NCBI GenBank assembly: GCA_017619905.1
Contig: JAFZRK010000136.1
Span: 1-5,026 of the forward strand
From: Bacillota bacterium
GTDB lineage: Bacteria; Bacillota; Clostridia; Peptostreptococcales; Anaerovoracaceae
DNA: 5,026 nucleotides
Direction: 5' to 3'
Shown here: positions 1 to 5,026 of the stretch, one piece after another
Numbering within the stretch: the first letter of the stretch is position 1
Layout of the letters: each line of letters opens with the position of its first letter
Notes under the pieces: model-generated
What the model saw: the letters and a program-made list of their open reading frames with translations, nothing else
Database searches by the model: none
What the model was told of the DNA's origin: nothing
Translations under genes and position numbers: made by a program

Positions 1-1739
1 GTCATTTCATGCTCTATAGCATCGAAGTCCAGTTTTCTTTCGCTGGCTTCGCGCTCCGTAAGGTTGACGCGTCCGCGCTGTACTACGCTGTTGATCTTAG
101 GATCGGGCAGTACCACGTCCGTGGTGATCTCGTGTTTAAATCCAAGGAACTCGTCTATGTTGGCGGCAGCCACCTTGCCGGCCGCGATGGCGCAGATGGC
201 TGTGGCAGGTCCTGTAACGCAGTCGCCTCCGGCGAAGACCTTTTCGTCTCCTACCTGAGCGTCGTCACCGGCTTTTATGGAGCCGCGCTTTACTGTTATT
301 CCGGATTCCTCGAAGTGCCTCGATTCAATTCCCTGGCCTACTGCCACTACTATCAGGTCTGCGGGGATGCGGACCTCGGGGCTGTCCGACGGCGCGGGAG
401 ACGGTCTTCCTCCGCGGTCGTACGCGCCGGCCACCTGGGGCTTCACCCACAGCGCCGCTGCGTTGCCTTCTTCGTCTGCTTCTATGCGTACCGGAGCCAT
501 CATGGTAAGGAGCTCAACTCCTTCTGCAAGGGCGCCTTCCACTTCTTCGGGAAGAGCCGTCATGTCAGCCTGGCGGCGGCGGTAAACGCAGGTCACCTTC
601 TCCGCGCCCAGACGCACCGACGAACGGTTTACGTCCATGGCTACGTTGCCTCCGCCTATTACTACTACCTTCTTTCCGGTAAAGTCCGGCATCTGCCAGT
701 CGCCTATGCCGCGCAGCATCTCGACCGCAGAGATGACGTTTCCGCAGTCCTCTCCCGGAAGACCCGCCTTGCGGTCTGTCTGGGCGCCGATCGCGATATA
801 TACGGCATCATAGTCCGCTTTAAGCTGCTCCATGGTGATGTCTTTTCCGATGTCCACCCCGGTATGCGCCTCTATGCCGGTAGACAATATAGAAGCGATC
901 TCCTCGTCCAGCTTCGGTCTGGGGAAACGATAGCTTGGAATGCCGTAGCGCAGCATTCCGCCAAGCTGTTTGCGCTTTTCGAATACTACCGCCTGGTGCC
1001 CCATCAGCTGCAGATAGTAAGCTGCGGACAGTCCGCTGGGACCGCCTCCGATTATTGCGACCTTCTTTCCGGTGCTTTCCGCGCACGGAGGATTAGGCAC
1101 GTTTCCGGCCTGGTCTACCGCGAATTTCTTGAGGCCGCGGATGTTGATCGGATCGTCGATCATGCTGCGGCGGCAGCGGCTCTCGCAGGGGTGCTCGCAT
1201 ATGTACGCGCATGCTGTCGGGAAGGGATTGTCCTTGCGTATCAGCCTTACGGCATCCGCAGGGCGGCCGTCGGCTATAAGGGAAATGTATCCGGGCACGT
1301 CCACGCCTGCCGGGCAGAGCGTTATGCACGGTACGGAGTTGCGGTGCGATGCCAGGCACTGATGGTGCAGGATGTGTTCCCTGAAATCGTCCTCGAAGCC
1401 TGCAAGTCCGTTAAGGACCAGCGTGGCGGCATTGAAGCCGATGGCACAGTCGGCGGAATCGGAGATGTTCCTTGCCGTGACTTTTATCTGATCCAGGGTC
1501 TCCATCGTTGCCTCGCCGTCCAGCACCTGCTCCAAAAGCGCGGACAGCTGCCCAAGACCTATGCGGCAGGGCGTGCACTTTCCGCAGGACTGGGCATGGC
1601 ACAGTTTCAGGAAGCTGAGCGTAATATCGATGGGGCACAGTCCTGAGGGGCTTGCCGCAATGCGGCGCTCCATTCCGGCATACATGTTGTCCACCAACGC
1701 CTGAGCTTCGCTTCTTGTTCTGATCTTAAGTCTGCTCAT
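1..1739 (-). CDS. NAD(P)/FAD-dependent oxidoreductase, GltD-like, with N-terminal NuoF-type Fe-S domain (3' end outside window)
   Basis: The reading frame is open for 579 full codons from ATG 1739 to the left edge; the stop is not in the window. Domains in order: a NuoF C-terminal-like [4Fe-4S] motif at residues 51-62 (SCGKCTPCRIGL; Cys52, 55, 58) with the expected fourth Cys98 in DCAIG; a GltD/dihydropyrimidine-dehydrogenase-type Fe-S region with Cys128, 138, 142 (CITLCPAGVDVP) and Cys177, 181, 185, 189 (ICEHPCESRCRR); an FAD dinucleotide fold with IIGGGPSGLSAAYYL from 229; an NAD(P) fold with VVIGGGNVAMDV from 359; and the closing FAD motif VFAGGDCVTGPAT from 501. The family moves electrons between NAD(P)H, flavin and Fe-S clusters in the cytoplasm. 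The N-terminal domain suggests docking with an Fe-S partner such as a hydrogenase or ferredoxin-like subunit, possibly encoded beyond position 1; that is inference. Start: AAGAGGAA (1745-1752) lies 5 bases upstream of ATG. Probably only a few tens of C-terminal residues are missing. True glutamate synthase beta subunit is less likely because of the NuoF-type domain. Confidence 0.9.
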   Translation of the reverse strand, partial: MSRLKIRTRSEAQALVDNMYAGMERRIAASPSGLCPIDITLSFLKLCHAQSCGKCTPCRIGLGQLSALLEQVLDGEATMETLDQIKVTARNISDSADCAIGFNAATLVLNGLAGFEDDFREHILHHQCLASHRNSVPCITLCPAGVDVPGYISLIADGRPADAVRLIRKDNPFPTACAYICEHPCESRCRRSMIDDPINIRGLKKFAVDQAGNVPNPPCAESTGKKVAIIGGGPSGLSAAYYLQLMGHQAVVFEKRKQLGGMLRYGIPSYRFPRPKLDEEIASILSTGIEAHTGVDIGKDITMEQLKADYDAVYIAIGAQTDRKAGLPGEDCGNVISAVEMLRGIGDWQMPDFTGKKVVVIGGGNVAMDVNRSSVRLGAEKVTCVYRRRQADMTALPEEVEGALAEGVELLTMMAPVRIEADEEGNAAALWVKPQVAGAYDRGGRPSPAPSDSPEVRIPADLIVVAVGQGIESRHFEESGITVKRGSIKAGDDAQVGDEKVFAGGDCVTGPATAICAIAAGKVAAANIDEFLGFKHEITTDVVLPDPKINSVVQRGRVNLTEREASERKLDFDAIEHEM

Positions 1740-1778
1740 TGTTGTTCCTCTTAAAAATGGCTGTAACATAATAAGAAC

Positions 1779-1800
1779 TGACATTGTTTTTTTCATGTCA
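1779..1800. promoter_or_regulatory. Inverted repeat TGACAT-N10-ATGTCA, candidate operator
   Basis: Six-base arms TGACAT (1779-1784) and ATGTCA (1795-1800) are separated by 10 bases containing a run of eight T. The centre-to-centre distance is about one and a half helical turns, as seen for dimeric regulators. It lies just downstream of the possible start near 1806 of the minus-strand transcript, or overlaps the TTGACA box of the alternative promoter. Six-base arms around a T-rich spacer can occur by chance, so this is weaker than the 1848-1869 palindrome. Confidence 0.35.
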
Positions 1801-1803
1801 ATC

Positions 1804-1832
1804 TTTACATACATTATAAGATTCTTTATAAT
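1804..1832 (+). promoter_or_regulatory. Sigma-A type promoter of the TetR-family gene
   Basis: TTTACA (1804-1809, five of six consensus bases) and a perfect TATAAT (1827-1832) are separated by 17 bases, the ideal spacing. Transcription would start near 1839, about 50 bases before the ATG at 1888. Because the -10 box contains the A and T of the ATG at 1831, neither that ATG nor the one at 1795 would be in the transcript, so the shorter form of the regulator is favoured. Confidence 0.8.
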
Positions 1833-1841
1833 GGAGAACAA
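1813..1841 (-). promoter_or_regulatory. Candidate promoter of the oxidoreductase gene
   Basis: On the minus strand a perfect TATAAT (1818 to 1813) lies 17 bases after TTGTTC (1841 to 1836), which matches the -35 consensus only in TTG. Transcription would start near 1806, giving a leader of about 65 bases. The element overlaps the plus-strand promoter face to face, so the two could compete. The alternative is a perfect TTGACA (1801 to 1796) with TATTAT (1773 to 1768), but its 22-base spacer is too long for a standard sigma-A promoter. Confidence 0.35.
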
Positions 1842-1847
1842 CGAACA

Positions 1848-1869
1848 AATTCCGACATCTGTCGGAATT
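1848..1869. promoter_or_regulatory. Perfect 10-bp palindrome, candidate operator of the TetR-family regulator
   Basis: AATTCCGACA (1848-1857) is followed by TC and by its exact reverse complement TGTCGGAATT (1860-1869). The repeat begins about nine bases after the predicted transcription start and ends five bases before the AGAAAGG ribosome binding site of the regulator. Its length and symmetry are typical of operators of TetR-family dimers, and its position would allow autorepression. In RNA it could also form a 9-bp hairpin with a 4-base loop close to the ribosome binding site. Assignment to this regulator is inferred from proximity. Confidence 0.6.
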
Positions 1870-1887
1870 CTTCAGAAAGGCGCAAAA

Positions 1888-2457
1888 ATGGACCGGAGAA
1901 AGATCAGAACAGAAAAAAGCAAAGCCGCTCTTAAGGCAGCGTTTGTCGAACTCTTTCGAATAAAGGAACCAGAAACTATCTCTGTAGTAGAACTGTGCCG
2001 GAAGGCCGGGCTGAACCGCTCCACCTTCTACGCGCATTATCCTTATATGGACGAGCTTACCCGGGAAGTACTGTGGGAATGCATAGAAAATGTATTCAGA
2101 GGAATGGGTCCGCAGTGGAACCTGCCCCTGGAAGACGGCGGTGTAGAGAAAGATGCCATAGCTGCCTATCTGCACCGCTTTACAGGCGACCCTACGCTGA
2201 TGCGCTTCTGCACCTGTGCGAACAACGGAAAATACCGGAACCTGATAATACGGGCGCATGTGGATCTTACACTCGGTCATTCGATCGACCCTGTCAGATA
2301 CTGCGCCGCATATTATCACAACGCCGGCATTTTAAGCTTCATTCTGGAGTGGTTCAACAACGGCTTTTCCGTACCGGAGAGGACGATAGTAGAACTTATA
2401 CACGAGTTCTCGAAGATAATGTACAGGCCCAGCCTGGGAACCGGCAGTTTCGGATAA
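1888..2457 (+). CDS. TetR/AcrR-family transcriptional regulator (DhaS-like)
   Basis: This is a 189-residue protein, a usual length for the family. The N-terminus (MDRRKIRTEKSKAALKAAF) and the helix-turn-helix at about residues 29-52 (ISVVELCRKAGLNRSTFYAHY) are typical of TetR DNA-binding domains. The C-terminal part, with FILEWFNNGF at 151-160 followed by an acidic helix, matches the dimerisation/ligand region of the DhaS-like group common in Firmicutes. Start: ATG 1888 has AGAAAGG (1874-1880) with a 7-base spacer. In-frame ATGs at 1831 and 1795 are rejected because the former sits in the promoter -10 box. It is divergent from the oxidoreductase gene, so likely targets are that gene and itself through the palindrome at 1848-1869. 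The ligand is unknown. Five cysteines (37, 65, 108, 110, 139), including the pair RFCTC, would permit thiol or metal sensing, but this is speculation. Confidence 0.9.
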   Translation: MDRRKIRTEKSKAALKAAFVELFRIKEPETISVVELCRKAGLNRSTFYAHYPYMDELTREVLWECIENVFRGMGPQWNLPLEDGGVEKDAIAAYLHRFTGDPTLMRFCTCANNGKYRNLIIRAHVDLTLGHSIDPVRYCAAYYHNAGILSFILEWFNNGFSVPERTIVELIHEFSKIMYRPSLGTGSFG

Positions 2458-2517
2458 CGATCGGTTTGTTTTGCGTGTGAATATCACATTGTTTACCGCT
2501 TCCTGCAGACTGTTAAG
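2458..2517. other. Convergent intergenic gap without a strong terminator
   Basis: Sixty bases separate the stop of the TetR-family gene from the stop of the serine hydrolase gene. The only symmetry seen is TGTGA-ATA-TCACA (2476-2488), a 5-bp stem with a 3-base loop. It is AT-rich and has no following T-run on either strand, so it is too weak to call a terminator. Confidence 0.5.
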
Positions 2518-3618
2518 CTAATCCTCGACGAAAACGATCGGCGCGGACTCCTCGTCCCTTGCGATCGCACGCATGCCATCGTAGAAGCTGTCGTAGCCAC
2601 TTTCATCCTCGGGAGTGCGGCAGCAAAGGAACACCAGCGTCCGGTCCGCGTCGATAAAGCGCTCGTAGTGGGAGCAGTATCCGGGCCAGCCGCCGTCGTG
2701 CAGAACGACAAGCCCGTGATCCTCATAGCGGTAAAGATCCCAGCCGAAGCCGTAGCCGATCTCATTGGCCTGTCCCCAGGTCCCGTTTTCGCCGCTGTTC
2801 AGCGTTCCCGGGGTATACATCAGCGCCTGCTCATCCTTTGAGAGCAGCACTTCCTTGCGCAGTGCGCGGTCCCATGCCAGCATGTCGAAGATATTGGAAT
2901 ATACGAAACCGTCGCCGCATTCGCCGTCAAGCAGGATGACGTAGCTGTATTCTTCCAGTTCGTCCGGGACTGCAAAGCCTCCGTCCACAGGCACAAGACC
3001 TCGGGCGAGGTTATCGGAGGGAATGCCGTCCACGCGGATATGGCAGACGCGGGTGGAATGCATTCCGCAGGGTTCGAAGATCTCCCTGCGCATGAACTCC
3101 TCAAAGCTGATCCCCGAGACCTGTTTTACGATCTCGGCAAGAAGGCAGTAGGCGGTGTTGGAATATTCAAACTTTTCGCCCGGAGCAAACTCCTGCTCAA
3201 GCCCCGATTCGCAGAGAAAGCGCACGCAGAGGCTGTTGTCAGGGATGGTCTTTTCCCCTTTCATGTTTTCTATCGCCCAGTCTTCATGATCGGGCAGGCC
3301 GCTCATGTGGGTCAGAAGGTGATAGACCGTGATCCCCTTGTAGGGGGTTTCCGGGAAGAATCTCGAGAGCTCGTCCTCAAGGCTGAGGAGCCCTCTTTTT
3401 CGAAGGAGCATGACCGCTGCCGCCGTGAACTGCTTGGAAACGGAGGCGATCTCAAAGATGCTGTCTTCACGCATAGGGAGCTTGTCCTCCGGGTCACGGA
3501 AACCTATGGCTCCCTTTGAAATGATCTCGCCATGCTCCGCGTAGAGCCAGGTCCCGTTAAAGCAGCCCCGTTCATACGCCTCGCGGACGAGCCCGTCCAT
3601 CATAGTTTTCTTATCCAC
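2518..3618 (-). CDS. Serine hydrolase, beta-lactamase/penicillin-binding-protein family (class C-like, PF00144)
   Basis: This is a 366-residue protein from GTG 3618. The three active-site elements of the family are present: SVSK with nucleophile Ser59 and Lys62, YSN with Tyr152 and Asn154, and HDGG at 307-310 in place of the KTG motif. The family signature LLTHMSGLPD is at about 101-110. Members are esterases, D-amino-acid peptidases or beta-lactamases; the substrate cannot be read here. No signal peptide or membrane segment precedes the catalytic domain, so it is probably cytoplasmic, which argues against classical secreted beta-lactamase activity. Start: GGGAGAG (3625-3631) lies six bases before GTG 3618. 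An in-frame GTG at 3660 overlaps the stop of the upstream acetyltransferase gene but has no ribosome binding site; ATG 3603 is another option. It is last in a four-gene minus-strand run, 38 bases after the acetyltransferase stop. Confidence 0.88.
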   Translation of the reverse strand: MDKKTMMDGLVREAYERGCFNGTWLYAEHGEIISKGAIGFRDPEDKLPMREDSIFEIASVSKQFTAAAVMLLRKRGLLSLEDELSRFFPETPYKGITVYHLLTHMSGLPDHEDWAIENMKGEKTIPDNSLCVRFLCESGLEQEFAPGEKFEYSNTAYCLLAEIVKQVSGISFEEFMRREIFEPCGMHSTRVCHIRVDGIPSDNLARGLVPVDGGFAVPDELEEYSYVILLDGECGDGFVYSNIFDMLAWDRALRKEVLLSKDEQALMYTPGTLNSGENGTWGQANEIGYGFGWDLYRYEDHGLVVLHDGGWPGYCSHYERFIDADRTLVFLCCRTPEDESGYDSFYDGMRAIARDEESAPIVFVED

Positions 3619-3624
3619 GGTAAT

Positions 3625-3631
3625 CTCTCCC
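3625..3631 (-). promoter_or_regulatory. Ribosome binding site deciding the serine hydrolase start
   Basis: GGGAGAG is six bases upstream of GTG 3618. The alternative upstream GTG at 3660 has no purine-rich site in front of it, so this element favours the shorter 366-residue protein. Confidence 0.65.
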
Positions 3632-3656
3632 TGTAAATAAACTGCTTTCTGTCCTT

Positions 3657-4169
3657 TCACAGCTTGAATACGGCGACGGTCTCGTCCCCGTCCTTCTCGC
3701 CGTTTTCTGTAAAGCCAAAATCGTGATACAGCTTCGCAGCGACTTCATTTTCAGGTTCCCAGGAAGTGCTCCAAAGCGCTTCCTCTCCGTCGGGAAAGCT
3801 GCGGACATAGTCCAGCAGGAGCTTAAGGGCATCCCTTCCGTAGCCGCGCTTTTGATATCTCTGATCGATCATGAAGCGCCACAGACAGTAGCTGTGTCTG
3901 TAGACATCGGCCATTTCTTCGTACTCTTCGGAATCGTGACCTATCATGGCGAAACCCACGGGAGTATCACCGTCCCATATGCCGAAGGCCTGTGCGAATC
4001 TGCCGTCGGCCAGGGTATCGTAGGCCTGCGCGAGGCTTACCGCATTTGAGGCTACAAAATCCTCCTGTTCTTTCGCTACCCTAAGGTCCAGCAGCGTCCA
4101 GAAGTTCTCTTTGTCTGCCTTCACCAGATGAAGGCCCTTGTTTTTGAGTTCGCAGTTTGTGGTATCCAT
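3657..4169 (-). CDS. GNAT-family N-acetyltransferase, similar to spermidine/diamine acetyltransferases (BltD/SpeG-like)
   Basis: This is a 170-residue protein, complete for a single GNAT domain. The acetyl-CoA pyrophosphate-binding loop is QKRGYG at 106-111, preceded by the beta-4 strand LWRFMID (96-102). The C-terminal motif NEVAAKLYHDFGF is at 141-153. The stretch FVASNAVSLAQAY (38-50) and FGIWDGDTPVGFAMIG (62-77) recall BltD-type polyamine acetyltransferases, which transfer acetyl from acetyl-CoA to spermine or spermidine in the cytoplasm. The substrate assignment is by remembered similarity only. Start: ATG 4169 directly abuts the TGA (4172-4170) of the upstream gene, with AAAGGAGA seven bases before it inside that gene's last codons, so translation is probably coupled. 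Its own stop is followed after 38 bases by the serine hydrolase. Confidence 0.9.
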   Translation of the reverse strand: MDTTNCELKNKGLHLVKADKENFWTLLDLRVAKEQEDFVASNAVSLAQAYDTLADGRFAQAFGIWDGDTPVGFAMIGHDSEEYEEMADVYRHSYCLWRFMIDQRYQKRGYGRDALKLLLDYVRSFPDGEEALWSTSWEPENEVAAKLYHDFGFTENGEKDGDETVAVFKL

Positions 4170-4667
4170 TCATTCGTCTCCTTTCGCAAGCTCCAGGAAC
4201 GCAGGCTTGTACTTCCTTAGGATGCGGGCAGCAAAGAGATCGATCTTCTCGTCGTCGGTCATCTCTTCACACACGCAGTAACGGCAGGTAATGCTGTCCG
4301 GGGCCATGCTCGGACACCGGTATCTTCCATCGTTCATGACCCACTTTGCCGCCTGCTGCGGATGCATCGGAACGCGCTCCACGAAGGTAAGATACAAGCA
4401 TGCCAGAATGATCCACTTGTGGCCCTCCGGTTTTTCCTGCATGTATTTGTTCAGATAGTCTGCAAGGTCTTTCTCAAGCAGGTCTGCATCCTCCGGGGAT
4501 ACCGATCCTTCCCCGCATTGCCCCGGTTCAAGGATCCTTAAGCAAACGGCCCTGTTGAAATCGCTAATGCACAACTCGGCGCCGGAGCTGAGGGCAGCCG
4601 CTTCTTCGCTGCTGATCCGATCGGCGAGGGTCTTCTTAAACTCGCGTGCAGTCATCGCATCAACCAT
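4170..4667 (-). CDS. Cysteine-rich protein resembling DUF2115/UPF0305, function unknown
   Basis: This is a 165-residue protein from ATG 4667. The N-terminal half is mostly helical and acidic. The C-terminal half has a hydrophobic helix (WIILACLYLTF, 85-95), then VPMHP (99-103), GRYRCP (114-119) and CRYCVC (128-133). The order 'LYLTF, HP, Y-x-CP, CR-x-C' recalls the DUF2115/UPF0305 family, known mainly from methanogens and some Clostridia, with no established function. Cys118, 128, 131 and 133, with His102, could bind a metal or Fe-S cluster; this is inferred. The start is uncertain. ATG 4667 overlaps the upstream gene by eight bases with only a weak GGA ahead. TTG 4685 would add six residues and overlap by 26 bases, and ATG 4655 would avoid the overlap. 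Expression is probably coupled to the upstream antitoxin-like gene. The stop abuts the acetyltransferase ATG. Confidence 0.75.
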   Translation of the reverse strand: MVDAMTAREFKKTLADRISSEEAAALSSGAELCISDFNRAVCLRILEPGQCGEGSVSPEDADLLEKDLADYLNKYMQEKPEGHKWIILACLYLTFVERVPMHPQQAAKWVMNDGRYRCPSMAPDSITCRYCVCEEMTDDEKIDLFAARILRKYKPAFLELAKGDE

Positions 4668-5026
4668 TTTCCGGTCGATCCACAAGACTTACGCTGGCAA
4701 GATATTCATCCATGTCCAGGCCTTGCTTTGCAAGAAACGAGCTTAAAAGCTGCATTTCCTGAGGAGTTGCTTTCCCGAGCTTTGCCCGTGCCGTCCACGC
4801 GGTTATGTTGCCGGACGCTTCCGCAGCTTTAATGGCTTCCGTCAGCTCCGGTCTGTTATTTTCTGCTTTGTTGAATACTAAAGAACTCATTCTTACCCCC
4901 TTTGTCAGAGCTTCGTAACAGTCGAGGCTCAGGACGACCATGGTACCATATCCGTTTTTAGTCAGATATACAGGTTCTCCGTCCTGAACAGCCTTTTCTA
5001 TCTCCGTGAATTTGTTTCTGAGGTCA
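4660..5026 (-). CDS. Phd/YefM-family antitoxin-like protein with C-terminal extension (5' end outside window)
   Basis: The frame is open from the right edge (first full codon at 5025) to TGA 4662-4660, giving 121 visible residues. Visible residues 1-40 carry the Phd/YefM pattern: DLRNKFTEIEKAV, then GEPVYLTKNGYGTMVVLS, then DCYEAL. This fold dimerises, binds DNA at its own operator and usually neutralises a RelE, YoeB or Doc toxin through its C-terminus. Only the first few residues should be missing. The remaining 75 or so residues are hydrophilic and helix-prone (ELTEAIKAAEA, PQEMQLLSSFLAKQGLDMDEYLASV) and I do not recognise them; they do not look like the usual short Phd/YefM tail. An internal ATG at 4890 has a strong ribosome binding site, so a separate 76-residue product is also possible. 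The next gene overlaps its end and is not a recognisable classical toxin. Confidence 0.8.
   Translation of the reverse strand, partial: DLRNKFTEIEKAVQDGEPVYLTKNGYGTMVVLSLDCYEALTKGVRMSSLVFNKAENNRPELTEAIKAAEASGNITAWTARAKLGKATPQEMQLLSSFLAKQGLDMDEYLASVSLVDRPENG
4888..4903 (-). promoter_or_regulatory. Internal ribosome binding site and ATG within the antitoxin-like gene
   Basis: AAAGGGGG (4903 to 4896) precedes an in-frame ATG (4890-4888) by five bases. Initiation here would give a 76-residue protein (MSSLVFNKAENN to the stop at 4660) made of the C-terminal extension alone, without the DNA-binding domain. The G-run also encodes TKGV of the longer protein, so chance similarity is possible. Confidence 0.4.

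Noticed and set aside
9..1646. A 545-codon plus-strand open frame opposite the oxidoreductase.
   Set aside because: Its translation is low-complexity in character and matches no family, while the minus strand encodes a clear flavoprotein with all expected motifs over the same bases. The long antisense frame is a by-product of codon use.
1798..2319. A 173-codon minus-strand open frame opposite the TetR-family gene.
   Set aside because: It has no recognisable domain, overlaps the promoter region and is antisense to a clear TetR-type protein.
2476..2488. TGTGA-ATA-TCACA as a CRP-type site or bidirectional terminator.
   Set aside because: The spacer is 3 bases rather than the 6 of a CRP site, it lies between two converging stops, and it lacks a GC-rich stem or T-run.
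3040..3519. A 159-codon plus-strand open frame inside the serine hydrolase gene.
   Set aside because: It is a shadow of the hydrolase, whose SxxK, YSN and HDGG motifs are on the minus strand.
3619..3660. GTG 3660 as the hydrolase start, overlapping the acetyltransferase stop.
   Set aside because: No ribosome binding site precedes it, whereas GTG 3618 has GGGAGAG six bases upstream. It remains a possible alternative.
4660..4941. A separate 93-residue gene starting at ATG 4941.
   Set aside because: That ATG encodes an internal methionine (GTMVVLS) of the Phd/YefM domain and has no ribosome binding site; the frame is open to the right edge.
4940..4949. The 10-base palindrome ATGGTACCAT.
   Set aside because: It lies in codons for conserved Phd/YefM residues and is short enough to be chance.

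Overview
The window (5,026 bases, moderately GC-rich) looks like a chromosomal segment of an anaerobic Firmicute, probably class Clostridia. This rests on the Fe-S/flavin oxidoreductase at the left end (a type common in fermentative Clostridia), the frequent ATA and AGA codons, the purine-rich Shine-Dalgarno sites, and the DhaS-like TetR regulator. No rRNA, tRNA, CRISPR array, insertion sequence or phage gene is visible. The species cannot be named from the sequence alone.

Left part (1-1739, minus strand): the first 579 codons of a glutamate-synthase-beta-like NAD(P)/FAD oxidoreductase. It carries an extra N-terminal NuoF-type [4Fe-4S] domain and runs off the left edge. A 148-bp divergent intergenic region (1740-1887) follows. 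It holds a near-consensus sigma-A promoter for the plus-strand gene, at least one overlapping candidate promoter for the oxidoreductase, and two inverted repeats that are candidate operators. The plus-strand gene (1888-2457) encodes a TetR/AcrR-type regulator, the obvious candidate to control itself and the oxidoreductase.

Right part (2518-5026, minus strand): a tight run of four genes read right to left. They are a Phd/YefM antitoxin-like protein with an unfamiliar C-terminal extension (its start lies past the right edge), a cysteine-rich protein resembling the DUF2115/UPF0305 family, a BltD/SpeG-like GNAT acetyltransferase, and a leaderless serine beta-lactamase-family hydrolase. The junctions are an 8-base overlap (with the preferred start), a directly abutting TGA-ATG, and a 38-base gap, so the genes are probably co-transcribed. 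The run converges on the TetR gene across a 60-base gap with no strong terminator.

The most unusual point is the right end: a Phd/YefM DNA-binding domain in one reading frame with about 75 further residues, which also have their own well-placed ribosome binding site and ATG. The next gene overlaps it and is not a familiar RelE, ParE or Doc toxin.
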